Of a stretch of DNA of 5,166 nucleotides, positions 1 to 5,166 are shown piece after piece. The notes below the pieces were generated by a model. That model saw only the letters and a list, made by a program, of their open reading frames with translations. It had not been told where the DNA came from and searched no databases. The translations under genes and the position numbers were made by a program. How positions within the stretch are numbered: the stretch's first letter is position 1; every line of letters starts with the position of its first letter. This DNA comes from CAYYWP01 sp050176585 (GTDB lineage: Bacteria; Desulfobacterota; Binatia; HRBIN30; CADEER01), in assembly GCA_050176585.1 (NCBI GenBank), contig JBFXHX010000097.1, forward strand, positions 1-5,166. Reading direction: 5' to 3'.

Positions 1-237
1 TCAGGTCTCGTGGAGGGCGTCGAGCTTGTCGCGTAGCGACAACCGCTCGGCGCGCGCCACGGTGACGAGGTGGACATCGGCCGATGGGCCGCGCTCTCGA
101 AACGCCGCAGCCATCTCCGCGGGGCAGCGCAGCACGGTGGGCACTGCGATCCGGCTGACGTCGAGACCCCATTTGATGGGCTCGTCACTGTCGACGGCAG
201 TCACGAGACTCACGCGGTTCATGTCCAATGCCCGCAT
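1..237 (-). CDS. Short ORF resembling the N-terminus of an HtrL/YibB-like protein; possibly truncated
   Basis: This is a 78-codon ORF with ATG at 237 and an in-frame ATG five codons later at 222; its TGA stop occupies the first three bases of the window. No clear Shine-Dalgarno sequence precedes either ATG, so the start is uncertain. It lies 36 nt after the stop of the 535-aa gene, in the same direction. The start (VSLVTAV, residues 9-15) followed by VHLVTV (55-60) resembles the C-terminal domain of its upstream neighbour, which has LTLVTAV then HIVT near its own start. The stretch between those two points is about 15 residues shorter here. HtrL-like proteins usually run to about 270 residues, and the WxD-G and GG-FGG motifs of the two neighbours are absent. 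It may be a remnant, a frameshifted copy continuing beyond the window, or an unrelated small protein. Translation is unproven. Confidence 0.4.
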   Translation of the reverse strand: MRALDMNRVSLVTAVDSDEPIKWGLDVSRIAVPTVLRCPAEMAAAFRERGPSADVHLVTVARAERLSLRDKLDALHET

Positions 238-273
238 CCGAACGGCACCGCGTGGCCGGCTTGGCGGCGCTGC

Positions 274-1881
274 TCACGCCTGCCTGTCGCCCTGCCGGGG
301 GACGCCATGCTGTAGTCGCTCGAAGAACTGACGGAGCCCGCCGTCACCGCTCAGCATCTGTAGCCTGCACAACGGCGCATGGGTGTGCGCGACCATGGTC
401 AGCACATGCTCCTCCGTCCCGAGGCAACCGGCGTTCAGGCTGTGGCCGAGGTGGCTGTAGTAGACGCCGTTGATCGCGTTCACCACCCGCCGCGTCCCGC
501 CGAACACGCCCCCGTGAACGAGATGGGCAGGCTCCCGGGCGGTGAGCTCCGTCAGGTTGGCGCGGCTGAATCCGGGGCTGTCGGACTCGGCCCCCAGCGG
601 ACGACAGAAGTACAGCATCCGATGGTCGGCCAGCATCGCCGAGAGATTCCGTTGACATATGTCGGTGAGCTGGGCGGCCGGATCCCCGATCTCGGCCGCG
701 ATGCCGCCGTCGACCCACAGGAAGCCGTCGCTGTCGAACGGATTGAAGATCGCGGCGTCGTTCAGGAAGAACTGCTTCGAGAGCGCGAACGCGTAGTAGA
801 GGGGCAGTCCGCGTTCCAGTTCCTTTCCGGGCCCTCGAGCGCGCTCATGCACATCGCGCCCACGGATCTCCTGGACCTGCGCTTGGAACGGAAAGGCCTC
901 TAGATCGGCCAGCGAGCGGGTGACGATGTGGGTATTCGCCGGCGCGCGGTGGCGCCGGAGCATTTCCTCGAGCTCGGGTTGCGCGAAGATGACCATCTGC
1001 CAGCTCACGTTCAGCAAGCGCTTGAGGTCATCCAGGTATAGCCCGAACGCGTGCCGCAGCCGCAGGTCGGCCGCGCCGGAGGACAGATCGAACACGGCCG
1101 TCACCAGGGTCAGCTTGTGCGCGTGCCCCGGCGATGCGGCTGCCACGGGGGCCGTCCGGGGTTCGCTATTCACCTCCGCCCAGTACTCGCTGGCCACGGC
1201 GTCGATGTTCTGTCCGTCAATCCGGATCACGTAGCTGTTGTCGGTCAGGAGCCGGGTGATCGCGGATCGTTCGTCCGCGGTGAGGTTGATGTACTCGCAG
1301 CGGATGAGCTTGGGCCGGTAGGTCGAAAAGTCGAGTTGTTGGATGATGCGGTAGTCCCAGCCTTCGGCGTCCACGCAGAGGAGGTCCACGCGGTCGATCG
1401 CGTGGCGCCTGAACAAGCTTGGCAGCGTGAGGCAGTCGACCTCGATCAGCCGTCCGTACCGCGCCACCACTTCCGCGTCGCCCGCAGACGCTAGGCCGTT
1501 CCGCGGCGGATAGATCGCCGACATGCCGCCGAAGGCGTGATGGATCTCACCTGCGTCGACGGCCTCGTGGTCGATGGTCAGCATCTGGACCGTGCCGTCG
1601 TGGTCGGCAATGGCGCTGTTCTCGTACTTGTTGTTCGCGGCGAAGCTCAGCGTCGCGTAGTGGGCCCGCAGGCGCCGGAACTGTTCGGGGATCGGCTCCA
1701 CGTACAACCCGGTCCATTCGTACATGGCGATGTAGCCGTGGAACTCGTCGAACGTCACGCCGTCCATGGCGCCGATGACGACGACGAAGGGCTGCACCCC
1801 TGTCCGTCCCATGTGATGCAGCGTCACGTCGGCGATGTCCTCGGTCGTGACCATAGGAGTGGCGGGCGAATCGTATGCCAC
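274..1881 (-). CDS. Fusion protein: FkbM-family methyltransferase + HtrL/YibB-like putative glycosyltransferase domain
   Basis: This 535-aa protein appears to combine two enzymes. Residues about 30-225 match the FkbM methyltransferase family (PF05050 type): a SAM-binding glycine loop IGAMDG (36-41), EPIP (62-65), NSAI..DG (88-96), CVDAEGWDY (169-177) and a late E196. FkbM enzymes O-methylate hydroxyls of sugars or natural products using SAM. A Pro/Ala-rich linker (about 238-255) follows. Residues 257-510 then resemble the HtrL/YibB/WlaTC group: LTLVTAVFD at its start, WVDGG (389-393), HGGVFGG (456-462) and TEE (489-491). These spacings parallel those of the upstream 298-aa protein. I chose the GTG at 1881 because AGGCGG lies 9 nt before it and the gap to the previous stop is only 22 nt; the ATG at 1854 has no such site. 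No signal peptide or membrane segment is evident, so it is probably cytoplasmic. It likely adds and/or methylates a sugar of the surface glycan, with substrates unknown. The methyltransferase call is firm; the C-terminal function is inferred. Confidence 0.8.
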   Translation of the reverse strand: MAYDSPATPMVTTEDIADVTLHHMGRTGVQPFVVVIGAMDGVTFDEFHGYIAMYEWTGLYVEPIPEQFRRLRAHYATLSFAANNKYENSAIADHDGTVQMLTIDHEAVDAGEIHHAFGGMSAIYPPRNGLASAGDAEVVARYGRLIEVDCLTLPSLFRRHAIDRVDLLCVDAEGWDYRIIQQLDFSTYRPKLIRCEYINLTADERSAITRLLTDNSYVIRIDGQNIDAVASEYWAEVNSEPRTAPVAAASPGHAHKLTLVTAVFDLSSGAADLRLRHAFGLYLDDLKRLLNVSWQMVIFAQPELEEMLRRHRAPANTHIVTRSLADLEAFPFQAQVQEIRGRDVHERARGPGKELERGLPLYYAFALSKQFFLNDAAIFNPFDSDGFLWVDGGIAAEIGDPAAQLTDICQRNLSAMLADHRMLYFCRPLGAESDSPGFSRANLTELTAREPAHLVHGGVFGGTRRVVNAINGVYYSHLGHSLNAGCLGTEEHVLTMVAHTHAPLCRLQMLSGDGGLRQFFERLQHGVPRQGDRQA

Positions 1882-1890
1882 GGCTGGGTG

Positions 1891-1896
1891 CCGCCT
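1891..1896 (-). promoter_or_regulatory. Ribosome binding site deciding the GTG start at 1881
   Basis: The minus strand reads AGGCGG, 9 nt upstream of GTG 1881, inside the 22-nt gap after the previous gene. The in-frame ATGs at 1854 and 1812 lack a purine-rich site, which favours the GTG. Confidence 0.5.
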
Positions 1897-1903
1897 GCGC
1901 AGC

Positions 1904-2800
1904 CTAGTTCCAGGGGAACTTGACCACCGGATCGGCGGCGGGGGTGTCCAGCATCAGGTCGAAGAAGTTGCTGAAATTGACCTGGCTCGGATCGAACGCG
2001 CTCCAGCCCTCATGATACCACGTCTCGAACGTGAACGTCCGAAAGAGCTCGGGATGGTCGGCGTGGATGCCGGTCAGGATGCTCTCCTCGAAGTAGAGCG
2101 CGCGATCCGCGAGGATCGCCTCCGCCTTCTCGTGGAACAGCCTGCACAGCTGGGCGACGCCCGCGCGGGGGCCGCCGAACAACCCGCCGATCAACCCGTC
2201 GGTGCTCGTGTAGGGGGCGGCGTTGTACTTCGCCGGGATCGCCGCGTTGTGCACGAGGGTCGTCTTCAGCGCGAGAATCTTGTCGCCGATGAATTCGCGA
2301 ATGCGGGTGAACAGGCGCGGCGGAAAGGCCGCGCCGACCTCGGACAAGCGGTGCTCGAGCAGATCGGCCTCGGCGATGTACTTGGTCGAGATGATGTTGG
2401 CATTGGCGAGGCCGGCATCGATCCAGTAGACGTGCGTCGCTTCTGGGGCCGCTTCCAGGACGCGCTCGAGCATGACGAATTTGCCCCACATGATCTCGAC
2501 GCACCGCTCCTGCCAGGCGAGGTCCGCGTAGCGCTCGGGGTTCTGCGCTTTGATGTCCCGGATCCGCGGATGGTACGGCACCTCGTGCAACTCCAGCGGC
2601 ACGAACGCGATCTGCCCTGGGCAGTGCTCGAAGTAGGCGCGGTGGCCGGAGATATCGGCCTCCGGCACGAAGCAGAAGATCGGCACGCCAGCTTTGGCGA
2701 TGGTCGCCAGCGATTCGCGATACATCGCGTCCCGGTTCTGCCTACCGCCGTATGGAGTGCCCCATAAGCCGTTGTACATGCAGGTGACCAGCGCATCCAT
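1904..2800 (-). CDS. HtrL/YibB/WlaTC-like putative glycosyltransferase
   Basis: This is a 298-aa protein that starts DALVTCMYN and has the layout of the HtrL/YibB/WlaTC family, annotated as putative glycosyltransferases of LPS or surface-glycan loci. Visible motifs, numbered from ATG 2800, are a Lys-containing helix WGKFVML (about 105-111), YWIDAG (125-130), TDGLIGGLFGG (200-210) and a FEES acidic pair (238-239), with a hydrophobic/aromatic C-terminus. The WIDAG and GG-FGG elements recur in the C-terminal half of the downstream 535-aa protein, so the two are probably paralogous modules. The frame opens at GTG 2854, but the ATG at 2800 is preferred. GGAG lies 10 nt before it, the family start follows immediately, and the 18 extra residues are polar and Arg-rich. 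The gene ends with TAG, 22 nt before the next start, which suggests co-transcription. No signal peptide or TM helix is seen. The donor and acceptor sugars cannot be told, and the family's activity is itself poorly characterised. Confidence 0.7.
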   Translation of the reverse strand: MDALVTCMYNGLWGTPYGGRQNRDAMYRESLATIAKAGVPIFCFVPEADISGHRAYFEHCPGQIAFVPLELHEVPYHPRIRDIKAQNPERYADLAWQERCVEIMWGKFVMLERVLEAAPEATHVYWIDAGLANANIISTKYIAEADLLEHRLSEVGAAFPPRLFTRIREFIGDKILALKTTLVHNAAIPAKYNAAPYTSTDGLIGGLFGGPRAGVAQLCRLFHEKAEAILADRALYFEESILTGIHADHPELFRTFTFETWYHEGWSAFDPSQVNFSNFFDLMLDTPAADPVVKFPWN

Positions 2801-2810
2801 GCGGCGATGT

Positions 2811-2814
2811 CTCC
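2811..2814 (-). promoter_or_regulatory. Ribosome binding site supporting the ATG at 2800
   Basis: GGAG on the minus strand ends 10 nt before ATG 2800. It is the best purine-rich site near either candidate start of this gene and favours the ATG over the GTG at 2854. Confidence 0.5.
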
Positions 2815-2869
2815 GTGACTCCGCGTCTCCCGCGGTGAAAAGTCTTCCGTCCACACGTTTTTGTCCGAT

Positions 2870-2890
2870 GCCGTGCGCGCGCGCAGCGGC
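2870..2890 (-). repeat. Imperfect GC-rich inverted repeat (hairpin) in the intergenic gap
   Basis: The core TGCGCGCGCGCA (2874-2885) is a perfect 12-nt palindrome of alternating purine and pyrimidine. GCCG and CGGC arms flank it and extend the stem, with one bulged base at 2886. No T-run follows on either strand, so it does not look like a rho-independent terminator. It lies in the 129-bp gap between the nucleotidyltransferase gene and the HtrL-like gene, just downstream of a weak -10-like hexamer. It could be a leader hairpin, an mRNA-processing or stability element, or chance in GC-rich DNA. Confidence 0.4.
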
Positions 2891-2892
2891 TG

Positions 2893-2919
2893 TCTATAGA
2901 TGCCGCCGCGCAAAGTCCA
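2893..2919 (-). promoter_or_regulatory. Weak sigma70-like promoter candidate
   Basis: On the minus strand TGGACT (2914-2919) and TATAGA (2893-2898) each match the sigma70 consensus at 4 of 6 positions, but the spacer is 15 nt, shorter than ideal. The pair lies in the only intergenic gap over 40 bp in the window, about 93 nt before ATG 2800. TATAGA stands out as AT-rich in a GC-rich setting. This is a possible internal promoter for the downstream HtrL/FkbM genes and could easily be chance. Confidence 0.25.
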
Positions 2920-2929
2920 TTGTGATCCG

Positions 2930-4108
2930 TCACGCGCCGAACAACCCGCGCAACCAGCGGTACGGATAATAGAGCGGGAGCAGCAGCGGGTGCCGGATCG
3001 CATAGCGAGCTCGCATATAGGCCGCCGACGGAAAGAGGTTCGCGAGCGCGAAACGCCGGCGGGCATTCCAGTCCGAGATGCTGACGAGATCGGCCCAAAA
3101 CCGCTGCCCGGCCGAGCGATGCGGCGCCGCCATACGGGCCGCCACCCAGGTCTCTTCAGGCGATGGCTGCACCGCGCGCAGCGCTGCCACGACCGCCGCT
3201 GGCACCGGTGCGTCCCAGTGCTCGGCGAGCTCCATCAGCACGCTGCGCAGCGCGAGTTGCAGGTCGTAGCGGCGCGCGCGCGTCAACAGCTCGTCCCAGT
3301 CGAGACGATCGGCGTCCGCCGCCAGCATCGCTGCCAGATCCTCCCACCAGCGCAGCCCGCGCCCGGCGTGATGCAGGGCGAGATGGCCGCTCAGATGGAG
3401 CACCTGTGCTTCCAGCCCGAGGATCAGGGCGGGCTCACCGGCAATGCGCGCCGGCCCGGCGGTGTCCCAGAACCAGTTTGGGTCGATGCGGCGCTGGTAG
3501 TGCGGCGAGTCGAACAGGCTCCAATGCAGATCGACGTGCAGCGGGATCGCCGCGGTTTTGCAAAAGTCGATCTCGCTCTCCTGCTCCGCTAGCGCGCCCG
3601 GCCGGACCTCCGGGCGCGACGCGGCGTACCCCTGGCTCTCCAGCAGGCGCTGCGCGCTCGCGCGGTCGCGTGGATGGACGAGAAGATCGAGGTCGACCAT
3701 CGGCCGCAGGGCGACGTCGCGGTAGACGGCCTCGACGAGCGCGGCGCCCTTCAGCACGATTACCCGCAGCCGGGCGGCGGCGAAAGCGCGCAGGCACGCG
3801 CCGAGCTCGTGCAGCAGTATGCGGTTGCGCAGCGCGCTGAGCCGGTACTCCCGTCGCACATGCACGGCGATGTCTTCCGGAAGCAGGCCGCGATTGCCCG
3901 CCGTGTGGTGCAGCAGCGGCGCGAGGCCCTCGGCGTCCGCCAGCGCCCGCAAGGTCTCCCATTCGCCGGCCAGCGACCCCGCCGCGGCGCGCACCGCCTC
4001 GAGCTGCTCGGGAGCGCGGCGCAGGCGCAGGCAGGCCCGCGCGAACGCCTCCGGCCCGGCTGGCCCGGCGCGCGGCGTGTTCACGGCTGGTGGATCGGTG
4101 CGGGCCAC
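2930..4108 (-). CDS. PF14907-type nucleotidyltransferase family protein
   Basis: This 392-aa protein matches the 'uncharacterised nucleotidyltransferase' family (NTP_transf_5, PF14907). The core shows VLKGAAL (118-124), Y129, RPMVDLDLLV (135-144) with the two aspartates D139 and D141 that would hold metal as in polymerase-beta-type nucleotidyltransferases, and a GY at 160-161. The later motifs are HVDLHW (191-196), LHLSGHLALHH (237-247) and WWEDLA (254-259), again as expected for the family. The N-terminal 25 residues are Pro/Ala-rich and variable. The C-terminus is basic and aromatic (PLYYPYRWLRGLF), which might associate with the membrane. The start is GTG 4108, 18 nt after the sugar-transferase stop; the Shine-Dalgarno is weak, and GTG 4084 is a less likely alternative. 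Related proteins recur in polysaccharide and exosortase-associated loci, but to my knowledge the substrate is not established. Nucleotidyl transfer to a sugar, protein or small molecule is possible. Confidence 0.85.
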   Translation of the reverse strand: MARTDPPAVNTPRAGPAGPEAFARACLRLRRAPEQLEAVRAAAGSLAGEWETLRALADAEGLAPLLHHTAGNRGLLPEDIAVHVRREYRLSALRNRILLHELGACLRAFAAARLRVIVLKGAALVEAVYRDVALRPMVDLDLLVHPRDRASAQRLLESQGYAASRPEVRPGALAEQESEIDFCKTAAIPLHVDLHWSLFDSPHYQRRIDPNWFWDTAGPARIAGEPALILGLEAQVLHLSGHLALHHAGRGLRWWEDLAAMLAADADRLDWDELLTRARRYDLQLALRSVLMELAEHWDAPVPAAVVAALRAVQPSPEETWVAARMAAPHRSAGQRFWADLVSISDWNARRRFALANLFPSAAYMRARYAIRHPLLLPLYYPYRWLRGLFGA

Positions 4109-4126
4109 CTGACGCAGCCTGCGCCG

Positions 4127-4762
4127 TCAGTACGCCCCGCGCCTGCTCAGGACCGCCGGGATCGTGCGCAGGAGGATCGACAGGTCCAGCCAGAGCGACC
4201 AGTGCTCGATGTACTGCAGATCGAGCCGTACGCGATCGTCGTACGCGAGCTCCTGTCGGCCGCTGACCTGCCACAACCCGGTGATTCCGGGCTTCACGGC
4301 CAAGCGCCGCGCGAGCGCGTTGCCGAACTTCGCCTGTTCCTCGGGCGCGATCGACCGCGGGCCCACTAGGCTCATCTCGCCGCGGATTACATTGATGAGT
4401 TGGGGCAGCTCATCGAGGCTGAGTGAGCGCAAGATCGCGCCGATCTCGGTGACGCGGGGATCGTCGCGCAGCTTCATGTTCACGTTGAAGGCGCGCGCGA
4501 GCGCGGGTTGCTCGCGCAGCAGCGCGTCCGCGCCGACCACCATGGTGCGGAACTTCAGCGCGTCGAATTCGACGCCGTGCAGCCCGACCACCCGGCGGCG
4601 GTGGAGGACCGGCCCGGGCGAGCTCACCGCCACCGCCAGCGCGACCAGCAGCAGCACCGGCGACAGCGCGAGGAGGAGCAGCGCCGCGACCACAGGCTCG
4701 ATCAGCGCCTTGCACCGGCGCGCGGCGCGCGACGCCGCCACCGCATCGCGCGAAGAGCTCAT
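4127..4762 (-). CDS. Polyprenyl-phosphate sugar-1-phosphate transferase (bacterial sugar transferase family)
   Basis: This 211-aa protein belongs to the bacterial sugar transferase family (PF02397). The enzyme moves a sugar-1-phosphate from a nucleotide sugar onto undecaprenyl phosphate, the first step of repeat-unit assembly, at the cytoplasmic face of the inner membrane. The visible signatures are an N-terminal hydrophobic segment (about 20-46) ending SSPGPV, KFRTM (70-74), LRDDPRVT (99-106), the catalytic Asp-Glu pair in LDELPQL (D117, E118), SLVGPR (131-136), KPGITGLWQVSGR (157-169) and a C-terminal DLQYIEHWSLWLDL (181-194). The size and single N-terminal membrane segment match the minimal PglC-like form, without the extra N-terminal helices of WbaP or WcaJ. 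I chose ATG 4762 because it overlaps the upstream stop as ATGA, implying translational coupling; an in-frame start at 4846 would run deep into the upstream gene. The sugar (glucose, galactose or an N-acetylated sugar) cannot be assigned from these motifs. Confidence 0.95.
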   Translation of the reverse strand: MSSSRDAVAASRAARRCKALIEPVVAALLLLALSPVLLLVALAVAVSSPGPVLHRRRVVGLHGVEFDALKFRTMVVGADALLREQPALARAFNVNMKLRDDPRVTEIGAILRSLSLDELPQLINVIRGEMSLVGPRSIAPEEQAKFGNALARRLAVKPGITGLWQVSGRQELAYDDRVRLDLQYIEHWSLWLDLSILLRTIPAVLSRRGAY

Positions 4763-5166
4763 CGCGGGATGCCGGACGCAGAGCGCGCGGCGGATGCGAT
4801 CGCCTCGCGGTAGACCGCTTCGAGCCGTACCGCGATGAGCGGCCATTGGTGCTGCTCCTGCACGTAGGCGCGCCCGGCGGCGCCGATGCGCGCCGCCTCG
4901 AGCGGATCCTCGATGAGCCGCAGCACAGCGGCGGCGAAACCGTCCGGCTCGACCTCGACCAGCAGGTCGACGCCTGGCCGGGCCGCCAGTGGCGCCGCGG
5001 CTGCGGGCGACGCGACCACCGGCATGGCCATCGCCATCGCCTCGAGCACCTTGTTCTGGATGCCGACCGCGTACGGCAACGGGCTGACCGATACTGCGGC
5101 GCGGGCGAGATACGGGCGCAGGTCGGCCACCGTGCCCGTGAGGCGGACGCGCGCCCCCGCGCGCGC
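4759..5166 (-). CDS. GT4-type glycosyltransferase, C-terminal part (cut by the window edge)
   Basis: Only the last 135 residues are in the window; the frame runs open through the right edge. The visible part is the C-terminal nucleotide-sugar-binding half of a GT-B fold, GT4-like enzyme. It has VRLTGTVADLRPYL (7-20), SPLPYAVGIQNKVLEAMAMA (28-47), PVVAS (49-53) and a closing stretch with VLRLIEDP. The GIQNKVLEAMAM string resembles what I recall of the exosortase/PEP-CTERM-associated sugar transferase family TIGR03087. Only the second glutamate of the usual GT4 EX7E motif is seen (E42); the first position is valine. The enzyme would transfer a sugar from a nucleotide donor to a growing lipid-linked glycan in the cytoplasm. 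Its TGA overlaps the next gene's ATG (ATGA), so the two are likely translated together. The family call is solid; the link to an exosortase system is inference. Confidence 0.85.
   Translation of the reverse strand, partial: ARAGARVRLTGTVADLRPYLARAAVSVSPLPYAVGIQNKVLEAMAMAMPVVASPAAAAPLAARPGVDLLVEVEPDGFAAAVLRLIEDPLEAARIGAAGRAYVQEQHQWPLIAVRLEAVYREAIASAARSASGIPR

Noticed and set aside
238..273. Possible terminator in the gap after the 535-aa gene
   Set aside because: It has only a short GCCGGC palindrome, with no substantial stem and no T-tract.
1835..2767. 310-aa open frame on the plus strand, opposite the HtrL-like gene
   Set aside because: It is antisense to a gene with recognisable motifs, its translation is rich in Arg/Asp/Val with no domain I recognise, and long antisense frames are common in high-GC DNA.
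2801..2854. GTG start at 2854 for the HtrL-like gene
   Set aside because: The extra 18 residues are polar and Arg-rich and fall before the conserved start. The ATG at 2800 has a better-placed GGAG.
2870..2890. Hairpin read as a rho-independent terminator
   Set aside because: No T-run follows the stem on either strand; on the minus strand the downstream bases are A-rich instead.
2900..3592. 230-aa plus-strand open frame, and the overlapping one at 3163-3840
   Set aside because: Both lie opposite the PF14907 gene and have Arg/Pro/Ala-rich low-complexity translations typical of GC-rich shadow frames.
3435..4274. 279-aa minus-strand open frame overlapping the nucleotidyltransferase and sugar transferase genes
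   Set aside because: It is out of frame with two well-supported genes, and its Arg/Ala/Gly-rich translation has no motifs.
4763..4846. N-terminal extension of the sugar transferase to an in-frame start at 4846
   Set aside because: It would overlap the glycosyltransferase by about 88 bp and adds an Arg-rich, non-conserved stretch. The ATGA overlap at 4759-4762 is the better start.

Overview
The window is a run of same-direction genes on the minus strand, read from the right edge to the left. It looks like part of an exopolysaccharide or surface-glycan biosynthesis locus. GC content is high and codon usage is strongly G/C-ending, with GTG starts. The right-hand glycosyltransferase carries a motif string I associate with exosortase/PEP-CTERM-linked EPS clusters. 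Together these suggest a high-GC Gram-negative bacterium, probably a proteobacterium. That assignment is inference; no rRNA or other taxonomic marker is present.

In transcription order, the first gene is a GT4-type glycosyltransferase (C-terminal 135 residues only, cut by the right edge). It overlaps by ATGA a small polyprenyl-phosphate sugar-1-phosphate transferase (211 aa). An 18-nt gap then leads to a PF14907-type 'uncharacterised nucleotidyltransferase' (392 aa). These three form a compact, very GC-rich block (about 2930-5166).

A 129-bp non-coding gap follows (2801-2929). It contains an imperfect GC hairpin and a weak promoter-like pair. After it comes a second, somewhat less GC-rich block: a stand-alone HtrL/YibB/WlaTC-like putative glycosyltransferase (298 aa from the preferred ATG), then a two-domain protein (535 aa) joining an FkbM-type SAM-dependent methyltransferase to a second HtrL/YibB-like domain, and finally a short 78-codon ORF. 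The short ORF resembles the N-terminal strand of the same HtrL-like fold and ends exactly at the left edge.

A plausible working model, by inference: the sugar transferase loads the first sugar phosphate onto the lipid carrier at the inner membrane. The GT4 and HtrL-like enzymes add further residues, and the FkbM domain O-methylates a sugar. The role of the PF14907 protein is unknown. The most unusual items are the FkbM-HtrL fusion, the cluster of two or three HtrL-like modules, and the break in layout and composition near 2.8-2.9 kb. I saw no tRNA, rRNA, CRISPR array, insertion sequence or convincing rho-independent terminator.
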